Source of the DNA: Hirsutella rhossiliensis
Taxonomy: Eukaryota > Ascomycota > Sordariomycetes > Hypocreales > Ophiocordycipitaceae
Length of the DNA: 64,000 nucleotides
NCBI RefSeq assembly: GCF_020360975.1
Contig: NW_025408693.1
Span: forward strand, 35,799-99,798
Direction: 5' to 3'
Shown: positions 32,601-44,417 of the stretch, piece after piece
How the letters are laid out: the number at the start of each line of letters is the position of its first letter
How positions within the stretch are numbered: position 1 is the first letter of the stretch
Notes under the pieces: model-generated
What the model saw: only the letters and a program-made list of their open reading frames with translations
The model's database searches: none
What the model was told of the DNA's origin: nothing
Made by a program: the position numbers and the translations under genes

Positions 32601-33395
32601 CTATCTCCAATTGGCTTCTATCTCGTCCTGAACGCTCGCCGCCTGGGTAAGCCACTTTGTTGCCCACCCCTCAAGCTGTTCATCTGACATCTGAGCCAAT
32701 TCGACATTGACTTTCTCTTCGTCCATCGATATAAAGCAGGGATCTAAATCATGAATAATACCAGCCCTTAACCATGAACGCAATACCTGGCACATCCCGA
32801 TAATCCGGGCTTCAAGTTGGTGGCGCAAGGGGTTCACCATCCGACCCGCTGCCGAGAAAAGACGCTCACACTTCCTTGTCGAAGCGCTTGATAAAGTCGT
32901 TCGCGATTGCTTGTTCTCGGGGGTCGTGTAGATCAAGGTTGAAGGATTCCGCGAGTCCGCTGCCCCGTAGGCCTCCTGTTCTTGGAATCTGCCTTCTTTC
33001 GGCAGTTCCTTTGGTCCTACCAGGCGGAGCGCGAATCCGTGGTCGTTGAACAGATGGTTGTACGCGTTGTGGATGCCATCAGCTTCGAAATGACGTGGAT
33101 GCAGTGTGTTCTTGCGAATGCACGCTTGGCAGATCCATCTGCGGTCGTCTTCCTTTTGGATGTCATATCCAAATTGCCAGGCCAACAACGCGTTTCTCTG
33201 GCTCGCTCAGAGAACGCCCAGCCAGGGAAATGCCTCCAGAGCGTACGTTCGTAGTGTTCATCGCTTGTGGAAAGGGTCGCCGGAGTCGATACAGGGGTCG
33301 AGGTTGAACGGGCAGGATACGACGTTGGGCAGGGCGTTGATTCGGGGACGGATCCGAAGCCGCTGTCGGAGATATCGACGCAAAGGTCAGGCGAG
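32601..33395 (-). pseudogene. hAT-derived protein: BED finger joined to dimerisation domain
   Basis: A 195-residue minus frame (33188-32601) joins a BED-like zinc finger (WICQACIRKNTLHPRHFEA..NHLFNDHGF) directly to the hAT C-terminal block (KCERLFSAAGRMVNPLRHQLEARIIGMCQVLRSWL). The roughly 400-residue catalytic core between them is missing. An upstream frame (33395-33200, MTSPDLCVDISDSGFGS..) is the natural N-terminus, separated by a frameshift near 33200. Such a protein could bind ends and dimerise but not cut (inference). Confidence 0.65.
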
Positions 33396-33445
33396 GTCAT
33401 GGTAAAAAATAATCTGTCTATCATGTCGAAACGACGAAACCACAA

Positions 33446-34080
33446 AGATGGTGGCAGTAAAGGGTCAACAACAGGTCCAGGTAAACGCGAATAACGCGTC
33501 CAACGCGACTAGTTGGCACATTATACCCTTATCCTCCGGATGTTTCGGATACTTATTTTCAGGCTAATTTGTGAGGATAAGCAAGTAGCGAGTGCCAAAT
33601 TGAGCTCGAGTATTAGATAAGTTCCTAACAGCCTTTAGATCGCGAACTTGACACGATTAATGTCGCTTGCAATTGCTCGCGCAGTATCGAGATATCGGAG
33701 GATCCAAACGCGTTTTCCAATTAGCTTGCCAGACGCTACCTGAGGGTGTAAGTGTTGCACTGTAAATACCAAATATGGGCAATCGGGCTCAAAACGTGCT
33801 TGAAATGTAATTATGTGGGAGGAAAATATGTGAACTATTGACCGCCTTAATGACGATATAGCACTCATTAACCAAATATTAAGCACACGTTTCAAGACTT
33901 GTGCTATTCCAATGAGAAGACTAGGAAATTCGAACTGCACTATTATTATTATATGTGTTATAAAATCACGATGTTTAGAAGCGTTATGATTCTTTCGATT
34001 AATACAGGGTAGCAGCATCAGAGAGGCGCATCTGCAGCTGTTAGAGGCTCTGCTAAATACATGGGCGTTCTTAACTACAC
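33446..34080. other. Untranslated interior of hAT-5
   Basis: AT-rich sequence between the 5' end of the hAT-derived ORF and the right terminal zone. Only a poorly supported minus ORF (34117-33635) with no family pattern. Confidence 0.4.
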
Positions 34081-34224
34081 CACTTCCAATCCACCAATCC
34101 ACCCACTCCAGCTCCAAGTGGATTCGGTGGATTAGCTAATCCACCGACATTTTGCCAGTGGATTAGCCAGTGGAATCCACGAGTGGATCCACTACGTGGA
34201 TTGAGTGGAGTGGCTTTCAACCTG

Positions 34225-34280
34225 CTCCTACATAAGGATGAGGCAGTCATAGCTTAATTGGAGGGACAACCATCCGAAAG
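34225..34280. repeat. SINE-like fragment with box A-like motif
   Basis: CTCCTACATAAGGATGAGGC and CATAGCTTAATTGGAG match the minus strand of the insertion at 47664-47960 (TAGCTTAGTTGG resembles a pol III box A). The fragment is cut by the hAT-3 end at 34281; a matching tail piece occurs at 37134-37172. Confidence 0.55.
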
Positions 34281-36907
34281 CAGTGTGGCTAACAATCAAG
34301 CTCGAACTTGATAAGTCTCAATCAAGTTTGACTTCCCATCAAGTCAAGTTCTCAAGTCAAGTTTAATAGCTGTCGTCAATCAATCAAGTTGCAAGAGTGT
34401 CAAGTTGTCAAGTACTTGATGTAAGAGGAGATGACTACCCTGGACCGGTGCGAAATTGGCCAATTACATTGCTTAGAATCGACGTACTTTGCCCATTGTG
34501 CGGCCGTTGTGCGGTTATGGAACGTAAAATAACTTAGCGCATTGCCCCCACTGGGATCTTCACCCAGGCGAAGTGGAACCCTACCTACTCCTGCTCCACC
34601 AAGCCGCTATCCACAACGCGTCGAATCGACGCGTTATGATGTCGCTACACGCGTTTTGGGGCCCAAGCCGGTCGTCAAGTACGCGAAGCTTATCTGTGAC
34701 GTCTTCCTCGAGGCAATCTACCGATCTAAACGAGCCGATACCGTCGACCGAGCAAACGTCAGGCGTGGAGCAACCTCTCCATCGGTCTACCTGCCCTCCA
34801 CATTCTCTGGCGTTCCCAATTGACTGGGGCGTGCTTCGGCGGCACGATGGCACGATTCTCAAGGGTATACAGTATCGCATACGGGACAAGAGGAACGTGG
34901 GCAGACGAGTGAAGGTCTCGTGGATCTATTCATATGGAGCAGAGCTGGAGCATAGTAATGACAAGTACTTCCTGTGCGCCGATTGCCATACCAAGAAGCG
35001 GTATACCAGTCAGTTATTCGCAGCAGAATCGACGACAGCCGCAATCCAGCATCTTTTAGAGTTCCACAAGATCAAACGGCCTTCGAATTCGACCACCGAT
35101 GACGATGATTTCGACGCCACCAACGCCGCAGAAGTTTTCCAGCTCGTCATGCCATTTAATGAGGATGAGTACAAGCAGAAGCTCATTGACTGGGCCATCA
35201 AGCTACGCCTTAGCTACCGAGAAGTCACGGACGAGTCGACCACTGATTTACTCACATACGGCAAGCCTCCGCTCGCGCGCCTGTTGCCAACGCATCACTC
35301 AACGCTCTCGCGGTGGGTGAAGGATTCGATGGCAGCACGCTTACCATTCATCATCGAATTTGTGCAGTCCGCACTCAGCACCATCAACCTCTTGATCGAC
35401 GGATGGCGGGCTCACAATCGCAGAGAGTACATCGCTGTTTGCGGACACTTCGTCGATGGCCAAGGCCATCCTCGAACACTCCTCCTCGGCTTCCCACGAC
35501 GTTATGGCGGTCACACTGGCGACGACCTCGCAGCACTGGTAAAGCCAGTAATTCTACAATACGGCATCGGCGAAAGCTCAGGTGAATCTTATTGAGGCTT
35601 CGGAGGAGCAGCGTGTAGCTCTCTGGACCCTCAAAGGCGTCATTGGCAAGCTGCACAACCTCGTTGTCTACATTAATCGAAACGACGCACGCCGTGAGCA
35701 GTTGAGAGCTCGCATGCGCGTCACGAAGACAAGCGACGGCATGCTGTTCGTCGGCGTGCTCCTCAGTGACGGTGGCATTCGATGGAACGCGACGTTCTAC
35801 ATGATCGAGCGTGCTCTTAAGTGTCGGCCTGCCATCGATCTTTACCAGGCGCAGTGGAAGCCTCCAGATAAAACGACAAGCACAAGAATGACTTCCTCAC
35901 CGAGGCTGATTGGCACGAGCTTGAGCTCTTCTATAGGCTCCTGCAGCCCTTCGAGCGACTCACGAAGCGACTACAATGCCGTGCAGATGGCGAGGGCAAC
36001 GAGGGCGGCCAAGGCTCGGTGTGGCAAGTACTTTACGCCATGGACTTCTTGCTCACGAAGCTTGAGAGCGTCAAAGAAGAGATACACGCAATGGATGCTG
36101 ATAACAAGGACGAACTTCCGCCCTATTACTCCGCAGGCGTGCTCGCTGCATGGTCGAAGATCAACACGTACTACGAGCTCACCGACCGATCACCGATCTA
36201 CCGTATGGCCATCGCTCTCCACCCAGCCTACCAATTCGAATACTTCAGGGCGAAGTGGTGGAAGCGAAGGATTGGAGAAGGACAGCACAGAAGGAGCTAA
36301 CTGCATATTACGATCGCTTCGCCGCAGTCACGGTGGCCACTGACCACGTCGACCAGGCCGAGACTTCTCCTTGTTCCTCGCCGACAATCGACGACGAATT
36401 CGATGCTTGGGGCCATACAACAGATCGACCACACCGTGGCAAGAGGAGGAAGGTGGAGACCGAGTGGGAGGTCTGGATAAAGCAGGTGCCGTCGAAGGAC
36501 GACATGAACGTTAAGAATCCTCTTGCGTGGTGGGTGGACCGACGCCACGTTTGGCCCATTCTCAGCAAACTTGCCCTTAACATCTTCAGTACGCCGGCGA
36601 TGAGCGCAGAGCCAGAGCGCGTATTCTCCGACGGCGGCGAGCTTATCACCGACAAGCGCAACGGCCTCGGCGATGACACAGTTGAAGCTGAGATGATACA
36701 GAAGAATTGGATTACTTCCAAGATTTTGCATCGGATTGCGACACCTCGAGGTCTATACAAATTACCGGATTAGGTATAATACATCAAGTACTTGACAAGT
36801 TGTCAATCAAGCTCCTTGACTGGTCAAGTCAAGCTTCAATCGAGTTGGACATACCTTCAATCAATCGAGTTCGATGGTCGAAATTGAACTCGATTGATTG
36901 TTAGCCA
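34281..36907 (+). mobile_element. hAT element 3, decayed
   Basis: Left end CAGTGTGGCTAACAATCAAG at 34281; right end reads TTGATTGTTAGCCACTC to about 36910, giving about 18 bp of inverted repeat. Both subterminal regions are rich in TCAAGT/ACTTGA words. Flanking 8-mers do not match, and the last bases of the right end differ from CACTG, so the ends are eroded. Confidence 0.7.
34573..36773 (+). pseudogene. hAT transposase of element 3, frameshifted with internal deletion
   Basis: 34573-35595: BED finger (YFLCADCHTKKRYT..HLLEFHKI) and catalytic N-part (INLLIDGWRAHNRREYIAV, GHFVDGQGHPRTLLLGF). The segment that should carry the DNA-N-D acidic motif is missing at about 35580. 35582-36000: GKLHNLVVYINR, GGIRWNATFYMIERAL. 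36019-36300 and 36150-36773: YAMDFLLTKLE, INTYYELTDRSPIYRMAIALHP, then the dimerisation block (PILSKLALNIFSTPAMSAEPERVFSDG). Three frame changes and one deletion; not functional. Confidence 0.8.
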
Positions 36908-36910
36908 CTC

Positions 36911-37364
36911 TCGCAATAAAATGAGGGTAAGAGTCAATCTGTTCATTGTCGTCTATCTAAAATGAATGTGAAGTTCTGTCTTCTTATAGTCCTGAGGAAT
37001 ATGACTGCTTTGCGGTGGCGAATTTGCCACTTGCCACCCAGGCTGCTTTGTGATGCTATCTAGAAAGTTCCATCTCGTCGCTTAACAATCGCGCGTTTCA
37101 TCATGCGTATCCTGAATGCGACAGCCACACTGCATCCGACTTCATCTCATTCATATGCAAAATGCATCAGAGTCCAAATTCCAGGTTCGCCGACATTGAA
37201 GCGATACGGCGGGCGCAGGAGGAGGTCAATGCAGCTGAGAATGAAGACCCTGATGGAACCGAGGCGGAGCTTTCAGACATTGGTGATGAATGTATCGTAG
37301 TGCGTGTTGGTGGCGAGTAAACGGCGATTGAATTGGTGGTTGTCAAAACAGATGGAAATTTTTT
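36911..37364. other. Short repeat-bearing gap
   Basis: No gene supported. It contains the SINE-like tail at 37134-37172 (CTTCATCTCATTCATATGCA then AAAATGCATC), matching the minus-strand end of the insertion at 47664-47960. Confidence 0.4.
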
Positions 37365-37411
37365 GGGGTGCCGATAACAGGGGGGTGCCGATTTCTATGT
37401 GCAGGGACTTA
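37365..37411. repeat. Solo pogo-2-type terminal repeat
   Basis: CAGGGGGGTGCCGATTTCTA and TGTGCAGGGACTTA match the end at 28912-28947 with one substitution. It abuts the 3' end of the NRPS-like relic. Confidence 0.65.
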
Positions 37412-37415
37412 CATC

Positions 37416-40400
37416 GCATCCGCGGGCTGCTGAGGCCTCACTATCTGGAAGCAAACCCCACTGACTGAGCCAAGTGGCTATCCATTCCTTATTTACCGGG
37501 CCGAGCTCTCTGAGAATTTGGCTGACTAGTGCTGCGTTGCGCTTGACCAGCTGTCGAGGCTTCTTGCTGGTTTGTAAACTTTTGTAAAATCAATGAGCTT
37601 GATAGCTGGAAGCCGTTCCACTTCGTACCTGGAGGTTCTTTGATCAATCGCCGTTATCCATTCATTATATGGGATAACCTTTAGCTCCGGCATCATTTCG
37701 ACGGTCCAGGACACTATGTCTGACCAGTGAACAACATCGGGATGAATAATATGATATACTGGTAGTTCCGGAGTGCTTTTGCCGTCAATACCGGACGCAG
37801 CACTCACGGGATGCGACCTCGCAATGTCTAGAAGTACTTGGGCTACTTTATTAACAGGTAGCCACTCGACACTTTCGCGATTTGGAAAGTCGCCAGGGAT
37901 AAGGCCGAGTCGTGCTGAGGAAATGAACAACTAGTTGCAAGAAAGTTCAGTTGACTCTGTGTCATGCGAAAGGCGTATCAATACATACCGCGGGAATATA
38001 TTCGTTTTGGTTCCAGGCACCATTTTGGTTATCAACTGGTCCAGTGATCACGCCGACTCGGCAAATTACTGCTCGTAAGCCAGATACCAAAACCGCATAC
38101 CGCAGAACGCATTCAGAAACAAGCTTCGCCTGGCTGTAACCCATCGGGCCAGCCGCCGTGAGGTCGAGAACGACGTCCTCAGGCACACGCTCGGATGCTT
38201 GCCAGCCGCCAACGGCGGAGACACTGGAGACAAAAAGCAACACGGCCGATTTTGCAGAGCCCAGGCAGAAATCAGAAAGGTTTCGAACGCCCTGGATATG
38301 GGGTGCGAAGGACGAGAGAGGCCACTGAAAATTGACTGGCCATTGGTTGTGGATGACGTGTGTCACTGTCTCTGTGAGTTGCTGGTACACATTGGGCCTC
38401 AGACCTAGGAAAGGTGCTGAAAGATCAGCATGTAGAAACGTAACGCGTTTCGAGTTCCAATCAGCGTTGTGGCCCTTGGCAGAAGCGAGAGCCGCTTGAC
38501 GAGCTGCTGCGTCAGCTGTCCGGTTTAGACAGACAATGCCTTGGACGTTAGGGTCGCGGTCAAGGCAATTTAGTAAATATGAGCCCAGAGATCCAGTGCT
38601 TCCAGTTAAGAGCACGGTCATTCTAGGGCTGGCTCTGGTTTGAGGAAGATCAGAAATGCATGAGCTTAAGAGCGCCTTCATTACTTGAACTTCCTCTGCC
38701 GCTTCAAGTTTCGTGCTGTTGCACGCCTTTTGATTTCCATTAATGACGTCTGCCGCCGAAGATAGTTCCACGACATATTTGGCAAGCTGAGAAAGGGTCG
38801 GGTGCATATAGATATCGGTTGGGGTGATGCCGCCTGCTATATTGAAGTTGATTTCTCGCGTTATCATCGTAGCTTCAAGTGAATCGACGCCAGCTCTGAA
38901 AAAGTCGTCGTCTGGATCAAGCTGTCGCGGCGTTGCTTCCCTACCATGGTGACAATGCTCAGCCAGCAATTGTCTCAGCCAGGCCATCACACTATCATAG
39001 TCTCGCCAAGGTTGACTAGTCAGGAGTTGAGGTCGTTCTGGCGCTATATTCCGCCTTTCAATGTGCTTATAGAATGCTTCAATCTCTGTGCTGTAGAGTT
39101 CATTCGTAATGCGCCTCTGGATCTTGCTCTGGCCAAGAAAATGCAAGGGCTTAGACGGGTCTGCAAACAGGATGTGGTGGCGGTCCAGCTGGCCATGACG
39201 AGGAGCATGTTTGTTGGCCTCCGCTACTACAGGTAGCAACCTTTGAATCAGTTCATGGCGCGATTGCTGATCTTCCGGGTGTTCGACGCCGGGTACCAGG
39301 TCGATTAATGCGAGGGTTGGAATCGCCCTGCCCCACTATAATAGCACCGCGGACGAGTGAACTCCTCGCGAGGCCGTCTCCATTAGCACAGGAGTAAGCT
39401 TTTCTCCATTGCTCAATACAATAACGTCATCCTTTCGCCCGCGATAGCGCCACAAGAATGGCTTGTTCGGATCGGGGTGCTGATCGTAGAGATCGTTCAT
39501 CGACCATTCGGATATCTGGGAAAGGCGTAAAGGTGCCCTGAAAATTCTTAATTTTGGCGTCTCGAACAATGATGAGTTCAAATAAGCCAGGATAATCCTG
39601 GCACTCCCGCATTGAATCCCTGAATGAGTGGGATGCCAATAAAAGTACTCCCAGTCGACGGCGGATGGAGCCAGTCGAGGAAGATTGGCTGTCTCTGTAG
39701 CACCCAGATTCCCAATTACTCGCGTATATTGAGAAATAGTGTCACCGGCACTTTTGGATAGCGGCGCTGTTCGTTCCGTCAGCTCTAAGAACGGCGAATT
39801 GCGGGTTTGAGGGGGATTACATGCCACCACTAACAACGACATAGGAAAAGCCCTTCATGTGTTCTAACCAATCTGGTTGTGTACTGATATCCTCGTAAAG
39901 GAGGCGCTCCCATTGAAGCATTGACATCAGCAAATCGGTGCATTGCGTCCACGTATGCAGCGTTGGGCACAACATGCGGCGCTCCGAAAACGAGGGTCAC
40001 TCCGAGACACAAAGCCCAGGTGATGGTGGCGTTTATACCGCTCGTGTGGAAAAGCGGCATTGAAGTATACGCTCGTTTTGCCTCTTGGTAGATTTCTGTA
40101 GTCGGCCTGAAACTGCCGATAGGCGGCACTGTCCGCCACGCTTCGTAGGTGCTGAGCATGCCGATCTTCCACGCAACGGCTTTGGGCAGACCTGTTGATC
40201 CTGTGGTATGCAACACCAGGCAAGGGTCATGTTGCGCCTCATCAAACGATTTGAGATAGGGTGCACAGGAACCATCCTGGAATCATCTAGGAGCTGCTCC
40301 AGGTCCGGTGCCTCTATTGTTCGCATTGGTCGACTCTGGATTATCCGGGAGATGTCGGTGTTTTTCGCCTGTAGAAACTTTTCGCAGTCACCTTGAGCGA

Positions 40401-40449
40401 GAATGTTCAAATGACCATCTAGATTGTTTCGTGGTGATGTGAATAACAT
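37416..40449 (-). pseudogene. NRPS-like adenylation-thiolation-reductase enzyme, broken
   Basis: Minus strand. Adenylation part at 40449-39336 in several frames: HTTGSTGLPKA (A3 core), YTSMPLFHTSGINATI, VIGNLGATETA, RYRGRKDDVIVLSNGEKL. 39239-37989 continues adenylation end (KIQRRIT), then the carrier domain DDDFFRAGVDSLEA (Ser takes phosphopantetheine) and the NAD(P)-binding reductase (VLLTGSTGSLGSYLL, MGYSQAKLVSE). A 58-bp intron (37931-37988) joins NEYIPA to LFISSARLGLIPGDF. After 37526 the C-terminus is legible in another frame to about 37416. The family (aminoadipate-reductase-like A-T-R) activates a carboxylic acid and releases it reductively. N-terminal adenylation sequence is missing; at least four frame changes. 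Confidence 0.8.
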
Positions 40450-40898
40450 CTATCGCAATGTTATCAAAATCCTGGTCACATATATTCACCGGAGCAGGAC
40501 ACGGCAAGTACCTTGTAACCCACCTAATGGCAGCAAACATGAATATGAGATATCGAATATCATCTGCCGCCTACTTAGCCAAGCTTTGTGCATAAAATTT
40601 ACAGAAAAATCATCTTACTAGGGCCAATGTAAGCTATTGACTCAACAAGGTTGGTTCTCCAAAAGATTCTACGAGATACCAACTCGCCATGTTGATTGCG
40701 TTTGCAAAGCAGCGGCTATTGACCTCAAGGAAGCCGTCTCGAGGGTCCGAAGTCCGGGAAATGCGAAAAGAACATGGTTGGGAACTACACAGGCGAGTTC
40801 TTGTGGTCGGAGGTGGATCAAGCGGCATGGTGAAGCCCTTTCGAGGCTGAAGACAGGGTGAATTTCTTTCTTTACAGCACTGTTTGACATGATGAACC
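40450..40898. other. Gap between NRPS-like relic and LTR
   Basis: No supported gene. The missing N-terminus of the NRPS-like protein cannot be followed past about 40449. Confidence 0.35.
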
Positions 40899-41161
40899 TG
40901 TTCTCGCGAAGAGAGCAGGGCAAAGGCATAATTTTTTTGGAGGTGCATGTGTGTTCATTCTTCCCTTCTGTCATAGGCCCTTATTTATCCCCTTGCCCTG
41001 CTTCTTCCTCCGTGTTCCATCTTCTTCCTTGCGGACTTACTAATCATTAGGCACCCATCTCTCCGCGTCAGCGTGCCACCTCCTGTTTCATCATGTCTCG
41101 CCCTACACCTTCAGCTAGCTATCAGGCTTCAGGATCAAGTCTTAGACCCTTCTTCTCGACA
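40899..41161. repeat. Solo LTR (copia family of 30564-30840)
   Basis: Begins TGTTCTCGCGAAGAGAGCAG and ends CCCTTCTTCTCGACA, 263 bp. It shares CAGCTAGCTATCAGGCTTCA and following bases with 30564-30840 and the inverse at 53761. Flanking 5-mers (GAACC, CCTGT) do not match. Confidence 0.7.
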
Positions 41162-41569
41162 CCTGTAGATAAAAATCGTCTTGAAAAAACCCTATGAAAC
41201 CGAAGGCCTCATTTGTCGGAACGGCAGAGCGCAACTAGAGGTTATTGCTTGCTGAACGTCCGGGTGGTACATATTTTGGCCAGAACAATGAGTCATGACG
41301 AATTTGAACCCTTTTGTTTCATGTCGCGTGAAACTTCGTAAGGAATGCCTGTTTAGAACCAACTGTCTCCGTCCTTACCTGATGCGCCACCAGGTCGTAA
41401 AGAGGAGTTATTTTAGAATATTGCTGTTAGATTGGCGCCAGCTGAAACTGTCACAGCCAGAGCTAGTAGTTCGAAATATCATGTCATAGAGATACATCCT
41501 TCGGACTGTATTACACCCTCCCCACCGCCGGTGAGGGTGTCAGCATATTTTAATGGCAATTGATGGGCC
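41162..41569. other. Gap before hairpin
   Basis: Short ORFs only; nothing recognised. Confidence 0.3.
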
Positions 41570-41618
41570 TACCCGTTGGCTAGCTTGGGCGCCCCGCGCC
41601 CAAGCTAGCCAACGGGTA
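41570..41618. repeat. Perfect 22-bp hairpin, TA-bounded
   Basis: TACCCGTTGGCTAGCTTGGG at 41570 pairs exactly with CCCAAGCTAGCCAACGGGTA ending at 41618; stems are 22 bp and the loop 5 nt (CCCCG). Both ends are TA-bounded, as if two Tc1/mariner-type terminal repeats were joined after loss of the interior. Confidence 0.75.
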
Positions 41619-41666
41619 AATAGGGTCCTCGATTTCTTGCTTTATCTTCTCAACACCCGTGGCATC

Positions 41667-42169
41667 TCTTCTCGCGAAGGAGAGAGCAAAAGTGGGCATA
41701 AAAGTGGATAAAGGGACTTTTCGAAGGTCGAGTATCATACGATCAGATGGTATGTGAAATGCATGTGTTCATTGCTCTGTCCAGTTGCCCTGTATCCGTC
41801 TAGCCCTCCCCTTTTATATCCCTCTGTGCCTTCCCTGTGTTCATATCCCGTGTTCAGGTATAATGTACATTCTATCAGGAAGAGGCACTTCTTGCCTCTC
41901 ACTGAAGGCCGCGTAAGCCATCTACGTCAGCACATTCAGCTCGATCTCCCCGATCAATAATTAGCTTTCCAAGCTATTAGGTCGATAGTTCAATCTCTTG
42001 AGGTCCCCGAGCCAGTAAAAGATATACCGGGCTCCTTGGAGGATCCCGATCGAATAGGAGATCCTCCGGACCCCTCAGTGGACCACAAACCTCCCTCCTT
42101 ACCTGGTTTCGAGCTGTTTTACCTAGAGAGACCTAGAGGCCTCACTTCGTTCGGACCTTCTTCTCGACA
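41667..42169. repeat. LTR of a related family, about 500 bp
   Basis: Starts near TCTTCTCGCGAAGGAGAGAG and ends TCGGACCTTCTTCTCGACA. The same family is represented at 10697-11190, 57990-58102 (end only) and 25423-25463 (inverse). No coding sequence. Confidence 0.65.
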
Positions 42170-42779
42170 TCTCTGGCCCTGCGCTTCTGATCAAACTCTT
42201 ACGTTAATACAGTCCCCATGGCCCGCTATGTCCTCCAGATTTGCCACGCTCTCGTCCAGGAAGATTTGTGACTTCCGCAGTTCCCATTGAGATTCATCGG
42301 CGCCGCAATTTCTGTGTGGCTGAGGAAGGCTACTAAAGTAACTCTCCGGGCATGTTGCAAACAGATTATACAAGGCACTGTCGTCGCCTTTGCCGTATTG
42401 AAGCTCGGGGTCGAATGTGGCACTGGACGCGCGTATTGGGGCATCACCCCAAGGCAGGTCAGTCAGCGTTACAATGTTGCTCATACTGTCGCCGGATCCA
42501 AGTCGATGAAAATGGCAGGGCTTACGGTTCGTTCGTCGGGATTCAGGCATGTTCAAACGTCGAAAAGGAACGAGGAAAGACTTTGTATCTCATGATCCCG
42601 AAAAGTACAACCGTTGGAGCTATTCCAGCCCCCTACTGGAAGGGCGAGATGCAAGCCAGACGAGGATGGGTAGCCACATTCAGGAGCACTAGCCACACGG
42701 CGTCCATAAGACGGCGTCCGTAGTAAAGTGGTTCGGCGCGCATATCAATTGCCATTTTAATAGCTGACGCTACCACAGC
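42170..42779. other. Gap before nested pogo element
   Basis: Several short frames on both strands but no domain recognised. Confidence 0.35.
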
Positions 42780-42854
42780 TACCCGTGCCACGCCCACTTT
42801 TATTTGGAACTCGCAAGCTCGCACCACCTCGATTGCGATGGATTACCAGGAACA

Positions 42855-44054
42855 ATGCCGCGGAAAAGCAAGAACAGCACCAAGCGCAACTCGAACCAAT
42901 TCGAGTTGCTCGATGACGAGGATGACGGTACGAACGACAATGTGGCCTGTAGCATCATTGTGGCCAATTCGACAAGCGCGGCCGACGCGACAAGGACCAG
43001 CGCTCGCGGTCGCCCTCTGAAACCGACACTGCAATTCGACCCAGAACCGCGCCCATCACGAAAGAAATCCGCCGTCCCGAAAGCGAAATCGACGAATGCC
43101 GACCCCGGTGCCAACGAGGATTCATTGGCACGAATCGAAGCTCTCTTGAAACGCGTCGAGGCGGGCCGAAAGGGCAGGGAAACGCGTCGAGTCCTTGGAA
43201 GAGTTCATTCGAAACGAGCTCTTCCCACGCGTCGCTAGCCCTCCGAGTCCACTCCAAATGCGCCTCATCAGCAACAGCAACAGCACCTGCCACCTTCGCC
43301 ACCACCCTCTCCAGTCCCAGGACCACTGCCAGGCATTGGGTTGGACGTGAGTCGGGTCCTAGATAGTGACATAAAGGAAGGCAATGCCGGCACTATTCGT
43401 CGGCGCGCGAACGCTGCCCTTGAGAATTTGGGTGTGACCTGTCTTGGCGTCAATTCTAAAGAAACGGGCGTTTTCGGCTTCTCTTTCGAGAGACGGACGT
43501 CGATAAAGTACGGCAGAACGACACCTGGATAAGGACCCATTTCGACAAGGGAACGCTATGGGGAGCAGTGGTACCCTCTACGGGTTGATAGAGCCCATCG
43601 TGGGGTTGCGACGGATGATATCGGATGCGCCGTGTTTGGGCGGATGAACGGGGTGAAAGTGCACAAGATGCGATGGCTCGGGACAGCGTCTGTCGACAAG
43701 GAGTACCGCTCTCTGGTGGTACACCTGGATAAGAAAGAGGAGGTGGACAGGTTGCTTGCAAAACGAACGGTTGAGATGGCGAATGGCGAGTGTGCATACA
43801 CGCGACCATTCGTTCAGGGACTTCAACCAGCGAGATGCTACCGTTGCCACCTCTACGGACACTTGCATTATCGCTGCAAGGCCCCAGCTCCGATCTGTGG
43901 ACAGTGCGGCCAACCGGGCCATTCTGCGTCGACTTGCACCTCGAACGTTTTTAAGTGTGCAGCGTGCGGTGGAAAAGGAGCACACAAGGCTACAGATCCT
44001 GGGTGCCCGGTATATCGCCGGGAACTCGCCAAGTTACGACCGTCGCCCTACTAA
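42855..44054 (+). pseudogene. LINE ORF1 gag-like protein with CCHC knuckles
   Basis: ATG at 42855 (MPRKSKNSTKRNSNQFELLD). Segments in three frames: basic N-terminus to 43238; SRVLDSDIKEGNAGTIRRRA (43350-43410); then 43632-44054 with VHKMRWLGTASVDKEYRSLV and three zinc knuckles CYRCHLYGHLHYRC, CGQCGQPGHSASTC and CAACGGKGAHKATDPGC. This is the RNA-binding protein of Tad-like LINEs. Frame changes near 43240 and 43500. Confidence 0.75.
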
Positions 44055-44417
44055 CATACATCCTCTGTCTTAACCTTTTCTTTTCAGCACAAACCCTCTA
44101 CCTATACCTGTGGTTGCCCCACAGCTGGTAGGTTAGCTACACCGGACGGCTAAAGGCAGGTGGACTCTTCGTCAAATGCGGCGGAGGAGAGTGGTCTGTA
44201 CTCATCAGACAGGCTCCAGAATTGGAAAGGGACAGGTCAAATGAGCAAGAGACGGATTGAAGGATGTAAGAGAAATTTAGGCATTCGATCGGGACGAATT
44301 CCTTGGGCTCGGAACCGAGAATTGGACAACTCTAGATTAGGCTTAGCGAGTCTGACGCAGTGCCTCTGACTATCGTCAATGGCGAAATAAACATCATCAT
44401 CGATTGCGATGACATAA

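Larger units (their letters stand above)
32382..34224. mobile_element. hAT element 5, internally deleted
   Basis: Terminal inverted repeats about 29 bp: left begins CAGGGTTGAAAGCCACTCCA at 32382, right ends TGGAGTGGCTTTCAACCTG at 34224 (one G fewer). Subterminal zones are dense in GTGGATT/AATCCAC words on both sides. Flanking 8-mers CCCACAGA and CTCCTACA do not match; the left flank is copia and the right flank a SINE-like piece, so a rearrangement has occurred. Confidence 0.75.

Noticed and set aside
40899..41161. Solo LTR with 5-bp duplication
   Set aside because: TG..CA ends fit an LTR, but the flanks GAACC and CCTGT do not match, so no duplication is claimed.
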